DNA of 64,000 bases, taken from positions 558,001 to 622,000 of the forward strand of contig JAKFAO010000001.1 of the NCBI GenBank assembly GCA_021527695.1, in the 5' to 3' direction. The position numbers were made by a program, and so were the translations under genes. Below, in pieces: positions 23,928 through 35,106 of the stretch (its first letter is position 1; every line of letters starts with the position of its first letter). The notes beneath the pieces are model-generated. The model made no database searches. It saw nothing but the letters and a program-made list of their open reading frames with translations, and was not told the origin of the DNA. Origin of the DNA: Naematelia aurantialba. Lineage: Eukaryota; Basidiomycota; Tremellomycetes; Tremellales; Naemateliaceae.

Positions 23928-24357
23928 GATGGTGATCTGAAGTTGGGGACTCCTTGCAGAATCAGTGATACGCTCTGGATGGGGGCAGTGGGTCTTGGAG
24001 AAGAAAGAAGAAAGAAGTGAAAGCAAACCGTTGGGTGGCGATTGCAGGATTTTATACGGACTTTGAGGGTTCGCCTTCCAAAGAAGATATAGATCATCTC
24101 CCTTCGAGAGCGAACAAACGTATCAAAGGAGCCTTGGTCTATGCCACTTTACAGTCATACCCGCCTATGGTGGTTGCCTGAAATAGCCCCACCGGGGGAT
24201 CATTGACCAAGATTTTGCCGTGGCGGCCGCATCATTCAGCGAAGTATACAATGAGCTGACGCACGGACTGTGCACGCACGGACTAGCACTCTAGATGCAT
24301 TCGTGTATCCCCATGGCTGCCGCGCGCTCTTGCTTGGCCTTACGAAGCGACGGGGCA
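23928..24357. other. Intergenic, no gene seen
   Basis: Upstream region of family member F and 3' flank of member G. No gene is supported. Confidence 0.4.
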
Positions 24358-24985
24358 TCATGATACCTGACTGTGAACGTCTGACGACCGGGACAATAGA
24401 GCCTCGAATAGCGGACCGCCTTTCGCATGAATGGCAATCGTGGTTTTCAATACATTTTCCGAGCGTTTACGGGCTAGGCTTGCGAAGCTACAGGGGTAGC
24501 CAGCGCTCATGTCAATAACACTGACCTGAGGTTTGAGCGAGTCCATGCACTGACCTTAGCTTTTCCACAGCGGCTTCTAGTGTCGCCACACGAAATGCTG
24601 GTGAAGTGGCTATGGACTCTACCTCGAAAGCAGCCATTTCCGCTGTGATGGTCGACAGGACTAGTTTCCCAGACAAGCGGAGGGCGACGTGTCGACAGGA
24701 CGGATCGCTGTAAAACGCCCTAATATCTTCCCTGGTGATTGTGGACCAAACCTCCCGGAACATGACACCAAGGTCTCCAGTGATGGTCGACTGGGGCGAC
24801 GGCCCTATCAGGTACCGCATGGAGGTTGTACCCCTTCCAAGCCCGGTATCAGTCGCACTCGAACGACAAGACAGATAGACGCTGGCCTTCCAGTGAAGAG
24901 GATCTCCATCAAGATCTTCCAAGAGGACAACGAGACCCCCGGAGGGAGTCTGACTTCGTAAAACGCATTCTGGAGGCAGACTCAT
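24358..24985 (-). CDS. Uncharacterised protein, cluster family member G
   Basis: Exons 24985-24555 and 24487-24358, with a 67-nt intron in phase 2 (AG|C); 186 residues. It starts MSLPPECVLRSQ, then the strands GLVVLLEDLDGDPLHWKASV, TSMRYLIGPS, a helix REDIRAFYSDPSCRH, a LSGKLVLSTITAEMAAFEVE segment, and ends exon 1 with LEAAVEKLR, the same place and phase where member F is split after DKLR. Exon 2 is SFASLARKRSENVLKTTIA and a short tail. The shared intron position between F and G is strong evidence of common origin although identity is low. No known domain. Function unknown. Confidence 0.65.
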
Positions 24986-25072
24986 GATGAACCAGACTTG
25001 CCAGAGAGAGTGGCGGTAACACGCGTAGGACGATGTGAGAGGCGACCATCTGCCTGACTGAGAAGAACGAGT

Positions 25073-25395
25073 TCAAACACCGTCACCTCCAAGCTCCTTG
25101 GAGTGGCGAGAAGCTCGGGGTCCACTTGCTGGCTGCTCGACGACGGGTTCATCTGGGGCGACCGCGGTCACTACGATGTCTCCTTTGTGGGCTATCCCGG
25201 TGAAACTTCCAGGGGTGCCGGCGCCACGGCTCTTCAATACTGAGAGTGAGAAGAGGCGTAGAAGAACGGTTCAGTGTGGCCTGTCGGCAAAACCACGTCG
25301 CGTATCATGGTCATTGTGTTGAAGTGCAGAGTAACTAGGACTGTTGCCACATCGCACAAATGATTTACATCCCGGACCGACACACCGCCAAACAT
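25073..25395 (-). CDS. Possible small cluster gene between members G and H
   Basis: The ATG at 25395 opens MFGGVSVRDVNHL, then LVTLHFNTMTMIRDVVLP. A possible 35-nt intron in phase 2 joins to FTGIAHKGDIVVTAVAPDEP and a stop at 25073-25075. It is beta-rich like the N-terminal part of its neighbours but lacks the helical motif. It is squeezed between the stop of the 25.4-26.5 kb gene (25464) and the start of member G (24985). It may be a truncated copy or a separate small gene. The model rests on an unusually short intron, so it is tentative. Confidence 0.35.
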
Positions 25396-25463
25396 GTAAT
25401 AAAAGCGCGGCCATTCCGCTCTGCTCTCAAAACAAAACAACTGTCCTGCGCTGCCTGTATCTC

Positions 25464-26539
25464 CTAAGTCGTTCCGTCCACAGCATCTTTGATTGTGACC
25501 TGCTTCTGTCGCTCTGCGTAGGACAAAAGGTCCTTCTTCAGGGTATTCACCTCTGCCCGCACACAGCTGTATAGCACGACAAACAACAGTAATCAGCCTC
25601 GGAGCCTGAGTACTCAGTGAAGGGAGGAGAGCTTACGACCGAATGTAGTCCGGAATTGTTTCGGAGTTTGGCTTCTGCCACGCGGACGCAAGCTGCCTGG
25701 CATCGAAGCACCTCTGACACGTTGCCTGCACCGATTCATCGGGCTCGTTCTCAAAGTAGGACATGACGTCTTGAGCAGTGATCCCAGGCATCGAGGGTAG
25801 CGTAAATTTCGCCCTTGTTATTCTTGGACCCGACGGCTTCGTCTCACAGACTGTGTCTGTGGCTTGTGTATTGCTGCTCGAGACTCTCCAGGTTCTTGTG
25901 GTTCTGCTGAGTACCAGCGACCAAGTTGTCGAAGACGGTTCTGATGCTCTCAGGCCAACACTCAACTTGGAGTCTGGCGACTCTCTGTAGAACGCAAGTC
26001 TGGTAGTCCCTTCTTCGAAAGGCTTCGTAGATTTCTCCCCTCCTTCACTCTTCCGAAGGGGTACATGAGGAGAGAGGCTTGAGGGCCCTATCGAAGGCTC
26101 CACCTGTCTGGACAGGAAGCTCGTTCCCGATGGGTCAAGGATCAGCGACTGGGAAATGCGGGTTACCGTCTGCTGGTACTCCTCATCCCTGCACAATGTC
26201 AGCTCATGTCAGGCTAGCGACCGGTCGTCCTACTCGCCTCAAGTCCCTGTCAGGAACGAGAGCATACAAAGCTGACGTTAGCTCCTGGTCGGGTGCTCGG
26301 AAGTGGGACCTGGCTGCTGCCGCGGACAGCCGGGCAGATCTTGCCGTTTGTTCTGCAGTGGCGTCTGCCGCAATGGATGGGCCGTAGGTGAAACGTGTCT
26401 GCCTCACGCCTCCTTGGGGCCGGACTCTGTGGACTGTGAACGTCCATCCCGTCTCCTCGGGATCTGCTGTTACAAACACCGAATTTCCCGGCGGGTTCAG
26501 CGGCCTGATCTGGAACGGGCCAAGGGGAGGGAACGTCAT
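25464..26539 (-). CDS. Uncharacterised protein, double-length cluster family member H
   Basis: Three exons: 26539-26238, 26188-25637, 25566-25464. The first intron (26189-26237) begins GCGAGT and ends CAG, so it is a GC-AG intron; the GT alternatives break the frame. The second is 70 nt, phase 2 (TC|C). The first exon has SVFVTADPEETGWTFTVHRV and a following RFTYGPS strand. The second has LAFYRESPDSKLSVGL, TTWSLVLSRTTRTWR, RAKFTLPSMPGITAQD and the helix VMSYFENEPDESVQAT. The last exon is a charged helix (RAEVNTLKKDLLSYAERQKQ). The two halves each carry the Trp-strand unit, so the gene looks like a fusion or internal duplication of the family domain. Function unknown. Confidence 0.65.
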
Positions 26540-27053
26540 GCCGGTCGCAATCGTTCGATCGTTGAGAGATATACTTAGGTAAAGCTCGCAAAGAAGGAAT
26601 GAGCAGTTGAGAGGAAAGAAGACACTTTCAAGTGGGGTGATTGATCATCCTGGATAACTATGCAACTCGGTCCTGACCCAGTTCTGTCCCCGACCTACAC
26701 TTTCCTTTCATCAGGCTTCGGTGATGACACAGGTCTTGGGAGGAGGAGCCTTGACTCACACTCAGCACTTTCACAAAGGGGGTTTCTACTGTTTCGTCAG
26801 TCCACTCGGGTACAGTGTAGAACAGCCTCCTTCGGGGGGTGGCAGCCTTGTGCCACTTGAAGTGGCCACAATGTCGACTCTCTCCTGTTGCCGACCCAGA
26901 TTCCGAGCCGACTTAACAAAAACGTGCAAGGGTCAACTCATGTGGCCTGGTTCCATAAATTCAATGCAAAACTGACCATCTGCGCGTGGCTTTGTACAAC
27001 CAGCCTTGTCGCACAATGATTCTGAGACGAGATAGAACAAAAATCTGGCCGTC
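26540..27053. other. Intergenic, no gene seen
   Basis: About 510 bases between two minus-strand cluster genes. It presumably holds the promoter of member H. Nothing else is supported. Confidence 0.4.
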
Positions 27054-27785
27054 TCATGGTGCAAAAGCTCTAGATGTCTGTATATGCGGGCCGAACAACC
27101 AACCGCCCGCTTTCGTCTCAAGGACGACACTGTTGATGCCGTCATACAGAGTGGTGACGGTGTCCTCCAACGCAAGCCTTCGCCTCAGTCTGCAATCATA
27201 TCTGTCAGAGCGCCAACCAAAGCGTTTGAAGTTGACTCACCGGCCACGCGATGATTGGACGTAGCGCAAGACAACGTCGGTTGGCTGGGCGTCAAAAGCC
27301 AGTTGGGTAGCGTTCAAGACGAACTGGATGCTTTCCCGAGTGGTGATGCGGCTGACGTCGATGCAATCGGCAGCGCGGATTGGCAAGCTGGTTGTGTCGA
27401 TCAGCCTCGTAGCGTTTCCAACATCATCGACATCCACATAGTCAACTTGTAGGGCTCCTCTGAAGGAGTGTGATTCTTTGAAATAGATCAATGACATCTT
27501 ACAACGCAAGGCAGTTTGCTCCTCTAGGCACCGGATGAGACACATCCTGTAGGCCTGGTATTCGTCGAGGGATATCTCGCATGAGAGTCGGCTGGGCCCT
27601 GTCTCAAGAGGGCTCATCCGTGTTGCCTCCGCAGATGAACTCATAGTCGACATGTCATTGCCAGAAGTAGTGTTGAAAAAGTCGTCACAATGTTCTGTGT
27701 TGTATGGGCCGTGGACACTCGTCCCGTCCTCATGCAACGCGATGCAAGACCTGTCTTCCTGTCGGTCCTGTCTGTTGTGGGCCAT
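27054..27785 (-). CDS. Uncharacterised protein, probable cluster family member I
   Basis: Exons 27785-27241 and 27189-27054, with a 51-nt intron in phase 2 (CG|A); about 226 residues from the ATG at 27785. Seen: a polar N-terminus, SRLSCEISLDEYQAYRMCLI, KMSLIYFKESHSFRGALQVD, TRLIDTTSLPIRAADCIDV, and a helix TTRESIQFVLNATQLAF before the intron. Exon 2 is RLRRRLALEDTVTTLYDGIN and a short tail. The phase-2 intron and charged last exon fit the family; the Trp strand is not seen here. Coding-like frames continue upstream to 28140, so the true start may lie further out. Function unknown. Confidence 0.55.
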
Positions 27786-28140
27786 TTGGGTTGTAGGATT
27801 AGAATCGCTTGAAAGTTTCCCCTTAAGTCATGAGCTCCCAGCCAGTAGAGTTCAGGTTTCGGAGTGCCTTCAGCCTGACGAAGTTGAGAACCGTGCTGGC
27901 CATCGAGTGTATATGAGAGAAGCCGCATAACCCAAAGGCTCGATCAGTGCCACGAGACGATCGGGTCTGCCTGAATAGGGTTTTGTTGCCTTCGGCCATG
28001 GAAGGTGTCATTCCGAGGACGATGCCTTCAATGATGATGCGAGTCTGCTGAACATTAGGCAGAGCTGGGATCCACACGGTGGTCCATGGCGCATGGGATG
28101 AGACCCTATACAACAACATGTGCACGGCTCTGAGAGCCAT
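27786..28140 (-). other. Coding-like stretch, structure unresolved
   Basis: Two overlapping minus-strand frames look protein-like. One starts at ATG 28140 (TVWIPALPNVQQTRIIIEG). The other starts at ATG 27928 (RLLSYTLDGQHGSQL, ELYWLGAHDLRGNFQAILIL) and recalls the strand unit of the cluster family. They could be 5' exons of the gene that ends at 27054, or remnants of another copy. I could not find a splice model that joins them cleanly. Confidence 0.35.
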
Positions 28141-28209
28141 CGTGAGTGCGCTTACGTTACCTAAATTACACAGCCGGATGCAAAAAATGGATGAAAGCAG
28201 ATTGTCGGC

Positions 28210-29774
28210 TCATCTCGAAGCCCCTGGCTCCGCCTTGCCTTTGGTCTCGAAGTCCACCTCAACCTTGTTCTTGACTTCCGGTTCGTTTCTGGTTTCGACT
28301 TCTGCCTTTGGCTTTACTCCCCAAGCGACAAACAAGCTATCCTGTGTCTGAAAACATCAGCGTCATCGGAATTTCTGTTTGGAGACCACGTCGTCTGAAG
28401 GAGAAGCAGACTGAAGGCTTCAGGTACATAGAGAGAGACGTACCGGATCCTTTATTATCCCATACCCAGCTTCCGACAACCTAATGCCCCTTTCTACGCT
28501 ATCCAGTATCCCTACGCATGTCATATTAGGTTTCTGCCCAACGCGACGTAACTGTGGTCCGCTTACACTCCACCCTGAGAACCTTTGCCCGACGGCTCGC
28601 CCCTCTTCCACCCTGTCCATCAATGTGTTTCTGCGTCTTCGTTCCTGAGAGACCTCCATTGGCAATTATGTGTGTGTTCGATCCGTTCTGAGTCGACCTT
28701 CTACAGCGTGAGCGTCACCCGCCCACGGTGAGACAAATGATTTCAGCGCACGTAAATCGTCCACCGTTAGAGGTGATAACATGTTGGAGCTGCAGGTTGG
28801 ACAGCCGTGGTCCAGTCGATCCATTGATGTAGAACACACAGCCTTTGAAGAGTTCTGTAGTCTATGAGAACAGGTGCGGTCAGTAAAGGCACAAATGATC
28901 AATAACATTGGACAGGAACATCGGAAAAGTGATGAGACTGACCTTCTCCCTTGCCTGCTCCGCCATCTTGGCATTCCGAATCTCCCAATATGTTGCAGCC
29001 CCGGAGCTGCCCCCTCCGCGATTCGACTGCTGATGCCCCGTAGCGCATGAGACAAAATGGTCAGAACGGGTGTAGAGGTCTGAGTTTGTGATTGGGTTGA
29101 CGCCCTTGCCCAGGGTGTTCATCTGATGCTTGGTCAGGTGCAGCCTGACGTGACGATGAGGTCTCGAGACGATCGGACATGAACATTGTGGCATTTAGAG
29201 AGCGTAACAGAGGAAACAGAGGGAAGAGAGGGAAGAGAGGGAAGAGAGGGAAGAGAGGGAAGAGAGGCAAAAGAGGAAAAAGAGGGAACGAGGAAAGAGA
29301 GGGGCAAGGAGAAAGAGGGAACGACATAGACCGCACCATGATCTCCGTCTGCCTCGCCCGTCCAGCCCCAGCAGCCCGCTTCCGCGCCCTCTCATTCTCC
29401 CGCTGTCCGACCTTGCGCTTCCCACTCTGCACCTCTACGCGCTCGTCGTACGCTCTCGCAGCGCGGACCATCTTGCCCTTCAGCTCGGCGGGCGGTTCCC
29501 ACCCCGCCGGTCTGGGCAGAGTCGTGCCCCCGTCCCTGTCCGAGGGTTGTGCGTTCGACGAGGATGCCCGGCTACCTTTCGACGAGGATGCCCGGCTACC
29601 TTTCGACGACGATGCAAGGCTTCCTTTCGACGGCGACGCACGGCTACCTTTCGACGACGACGCACGGTTACCTTTCGACAAAGGAAGCCCAGCTCTCGAC
29701 GATGAGGCGAGTGTTGGCGGAGGAGAGATGTTCACGATCTCCTGAGACGACGAGGGTGATAGTGGGCTCGGCAT
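28210..29774 (-). CDS. BRCT-domain protein resembling the N-terminus of REV1
   Basis: Six exons: 29774-29337, 29128-28943, 28861-28752, 28700-28567, 28511-28444, 28347-28210; 357 residues, all joins in frame. The N-terminus holds six or so Ser-Lys-Gly-Ser-Arg-Ala units, then a basic segment. YWEIRNAKMAEQAREK and ELFKGCVFYINGSTGPRLS lead into a BRCT fold: VITSNGGRF, THIIANGGLSGTKTQKH, RRAKVLRVEWILDSVERG, RLSEAGYGIIKDPTQ. The Trp of VEWILDSV and the THII strand are typical BRCT positions, and the layout (FKG..YING before, EWILDSV near the end) is like fungal REV1. There is no Y-family polymerase domain; the protein stops about 40 residues after the BRCT with a Glu/Lys-rich tail. BRCT domains bind phosphopeptides or DNA ends in repair. 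Confidence 0.78.
29205..29310. repeat. 9-bp purine minisatellite in an intron
   Basis: Repeats of agagggaag-type 9-base units, degrading to gagaggaaa, inside the first intron (29129-29336) of the BRCT gene. The coding strand is a polypyrimidine tract. Confidence 0.85.
29549..29700. repeat. 24-bp coding minisatellite
   Basis: About six copies of a 24-base unit such as cgaggatgcccggctacctt encode Ser-Lys-Gly-Ser-Arg-Ala-Ser repeats near the N-terminus of the BRCT protein. Copies differ mainly at third positions and at one Arg/Leu/Pro position. Confidence 0.85.
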
Positions 29775-29775
29775 A

Positions 29776-29836
29776 GTCAGTTGGATGGTAAATTGTGCAC
29801 GATGGCGGTCAGCTGGATGATAAATTATGCACGATG
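29776..29836. repeat. Two 29-bp direct repeats just upstream of the BRCT gene
   Basis: Units at 29776-29804 and 29808-29836 (gtcagttggatggtaaattg and gtcagctggatgataaatta, each followed by tgcacgatg). The first begins 2 bases upstream of the start codon. They could be 5' UTR or promoter elements. Confidence 0.75.
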
Positions 29837-29959
29837 ACTGGACCATTCAAATTCCAGATCGGCGACGCGCTGCGGTGTGCGCGGTGGAGGTCGATTCCAG
29901 CAAACGATTAGGGGTAGTCATGCATTCTAATGAACTGTCCGAAAGACGTATGCATCGCT

Positions 29960-32145
29960 CTAATCGATCTTCAGACCGCCCTGATGCTTTGGATCCGCCC
30001 ACATACCTACCACCAGCCGGCCCCAGGCCAGCCACAAGCCTATACTACACCACACGCTTGTCATCATCAAGGGAAGAAACTCGTACTGCGAAGGTATCCG
30101 TCCAGACAGCGTCAGTGAAGGGTGGAGGATCGACGTGAATACCAGCAATGCGACGGTAGACCATACGTATAGTTTCTGTGCGGTATCGGCGAGATGAGAA
30201 GCTAGAGTTGGGGCAGGTCTGACGCGATCAACTTGTGCATCCCCGTCTCAAATGGGCTCACTTGGATACGGCTTGCCGAAGTCGTGCGCAGACGACGAGC
30301 AGCCAGATGCCTGTGTACCCCATCTTCACAGGCGTTTCTACATCATAAGCCTAAGCCTCGACGACAGTGCCGACTGTCGAAGCGTACCTGCAGCATTGTA
30401 GAGCAAGGGAAAGAGCCCTATGAGACCCGACACGTTGGCGACAACAAAAGTTTGATAGTGGTTCCAGTCCTCTGAGGCGAGGAGGCTGTCTAATCAGCGA
30501 AGAATGGGAGGGCCCTTACCTCAGTGGAACAAGAACAAGCATCACAGCCTTTTCATGCACATGCCAGCCAAACATGAAACTGCTGAAGCCGCAGGCGGCG
30601 ATAGCCTGCAGAAAGCTCGTGTAGCTGGGTCGCCGCCAAAGGGGTACAAGCTGGGCCTTGCTATTGTGAGCTGCTGACACATGTCACAGAAAAAGTCCGG
30701 CTGCTCACGAATTGGGTGAGGCCAGTAAGGATGAAGCAGTGCAGGGGCGTTATATTGGGTAGCACAGCAAAGTGTGTATCTCCGACCAGACCTCGAGATG
30801 TCGACGCCACTCCTGCCGATGACACGGGCAGCTCAAAGGGCGACCTCTTTGCGACTGAGAATATCAGCTTCAGTACTTAATACCCGAGGTTGCAAGCTGA
30901 CGTTGGAGAAGAACCCGATCCAACAATGTAACTGACGCCCAAGCGCTGATCCTGTCAGCCAGTGTGGTTTGAGGGACATAGCGACCTCACTTAGGCGCCC
31001 AATAAGCATGCATAAGGCCTCGAGTGAAGGGAAAGAGTCTTGAGAGGAGCTGTTGTCCTTGACCGAGGAACAGAAACGGTCCTAGAGACATCGCAAACAC
31101 GGCGACTGTCACGGAGCCGATCTGCACTAAAGGCTTGAGATGCAGTGTCAGACCTGTGACGCATCATTCAACGCGAGGCTCTCGTGCGCCGATGAACCGA
31201 CCTTGTCCTGGTGGTATGCAGTACTGTCGAAGGAGATATATAAACCACGCCGGGGCAAGGTAGACGTAAATGTGCCTACTGATCAGCTTGGTTGAGATGG
31301 ATCAAATGACATACTTGAAGTTAAGCAAAGCCGCAAACGCTGCCGCGCAGGCAAGTGGTCGCTTCTATCACCAGGCCATTAACAAGAACATGAGAGGCGC
31401 ATTGGAACAAGCTTCGGCAAGCGCTTGGGTCCTGGGGCACGACCGACTTACTTCTTTGGCCCCGACGAGACTCCACAGCATGATCCCGAACAGGAAGCCA
31501 TTGTACTGGAAATGCAACGCGTCGAGGATCACGAAACCCGGATGTAAAGCGACCGCAAAGGCGATGAGCCTCGTCGTGCTGTCTTTCATGTCCGAGCGTG
31601 AGAGCCTAGGACGGTATGAGCGGCCCGCACAACAAGCAAGCATCAGCTCACCGTAGCGCGGCAGCGAGCAGAACCACCTCAGAAACCAAGACACTGAGCC
31701 GCATGTAGCCCGTCACGTCCCAGCCTTGTACTGGCTTCTCGCTGAGCCGCAGGATATGCGTCGCGTATCGAGCAGGCAAGATCCGAGCAGGGAGAGAAAG
31801 GAAGTACGAGAACCAGGCGAAGAACGGTGGGTAGTCGAGAGCTAGGACTCATCAGTCTGCCGTTCTCCCCTGGGTCAGAGGTATGCACTCCACTCTGAAG
31901 TGGTCTGCGTGCGTTAGCTCGACCATGATCGACAAGGGAAGCTGACATCTAGGTACCATTGCTTCAGGGGCAGGTTGTGCGTGATGGCGAGCCAGTTCCG
32001 GTGGACCTCAAAGTCTGTGCTCCGGCTGAGAGGGTCAGGACTGTGGGCTGACCTGTCAGGCGAAGACTTACTATGCTGGGAACAGCAGCACCTTGAGCAC
32101 CGTTGTGGCTACTACCAAATCCCTCTCCCCTTTTGAGAGACCCAT
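29960..32145 (-). CDS. ALG8: ALG8 glucosyltransferase (dolichol-linked oligosaccharide)
   Basis: A highly split gene (about 13 introns) from ATG 32145 to a stop at 29960. It adds the second glucose to the lipid-linked oligosaccharide in the ER membrane before N-glycosylation. Marks in order: [64 protein letters not shown] (ALG8 rather than ALG6), [33 protein letters not shown], and [17 protein letters not shown]. The C-terminal exon (to 29960) ends HQGGLKID. One exon, 31889-31904, is only 16 nt and is required to make TTSEWT. Several transmembrane helices are expected across the protein. It is followed head to tail by the BRCT gene, with only 185 bases between. Confidence 0.92.
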
Positions 32146-32755
32146 GGCGATGGAAGCTGCACAAGCTGGTAGATGCGGAAGAAGGACGAAAGGGCGCGTT
32201 GAGCGCATAAACAGGAGAGGACCACCTCCACCAGTGTCAGACTTGAAAGGCTTGCAGCAAGGCTTGCGGTGACTTGGCCACCTATTCGCGTGTCCCTCCA
32301 GGTGTTGCCAACGTAAATGAGCCATAGAAAAATCCATCTCAAGACACCCGCATGCATGACAGGATGATCCAGATACTCTTCTGACAGTATGAGCAGAGTC
32401 TACAGATCTCTGAGAGGGCGCGATCACCACCATTACTCGACTCGCCTTCCCCGTTCTCTCTTCTCCTCTTCTTTCCTCTCTTCTCTTCGCGCCTCTTCGC
32501 ACCTCGTCTCTTCTTCCCCCTACGCCTCTCGCCGGCTGTTCATTAAATTGGCTGCGATAGCCACCAACAATATACCGATATCGCCTGCTGATCCACACAC
32601 ATTCCCACGTCCTGTCCCGACACTTCAATTCTCCCACAACAGACCAACAGCATCGCTACCATCTGCGGCGAGCTCCCAAACAGACCAACGGTATTGTTCC
32701 CATCTGCGGCCATCCCTCAGGCCTTGCGAGCCTTCATCTTCGCAACGAGCCGCTC
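32146..32755. other. ALG8 upstream region
   Basis: About 610 bases between the isocitrate dehydrogenase stop and the ALG8 start. The tract 32440-32525 is pyrimidine-rich on plus (purine-rich on the ALG8 strand), a common fungal promoter/5' UTR feature. A plus-strand frame of 147 codons over it has no family support. Confidence 0.5.
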
Positions 32756-34707
<1,952 letters not shown>

Positions 34708-35106
34708 TTGTCAGTCGTGTCTGTCTGGCTGGCCGACGCTTCCTCGCATGTCGGTTGAAGTGGACGGCTAGACTTACCATGATTCACGAGTGGATTACAG
34801 CCCCGCTACGACTGACAGGAAGGCGATGCGAGGTAGAGTTGCAAACACAGAGATGATGAGGAGGTCACAAGGTATCCGACTCGTGTGCTATTCTGTCAGC
34901 TCGTCGTCGCTCGACGGGGTCTCGGCCGGTCCGTTTCGGCAGGACTAAACCGAAGAGGTCGGATCACGTGACCTATTTCTCGAGATCTATTCCATGTCTG
35001 TGTTTTGGCAGCTGCATTATTCGTTGAATGCTCCCTGGTCGCCTCGATTGCAAGCATTGAAAGTTGGAAGGAACCTGTGCTCGGGCCCAAGCACAAAGCT
35101 GGAGAG
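34708..35106. other. Divergent promoter region
   Basis: About 400 bases between isocitrate dehydrogenase (-) and SDHAF3 (+). Includes the possible extra first exon of the dehydrogenase. Two mitochondrial genes share this divergent region. Confidence 0.5.

Noticed and set aside
28666..29055. 129-codon minus-strand frame over BRCT exons
   Set aside because: A different frame from the BRCT model; the spliced BRCT frames have a clear fold signature and consistent splice sites.
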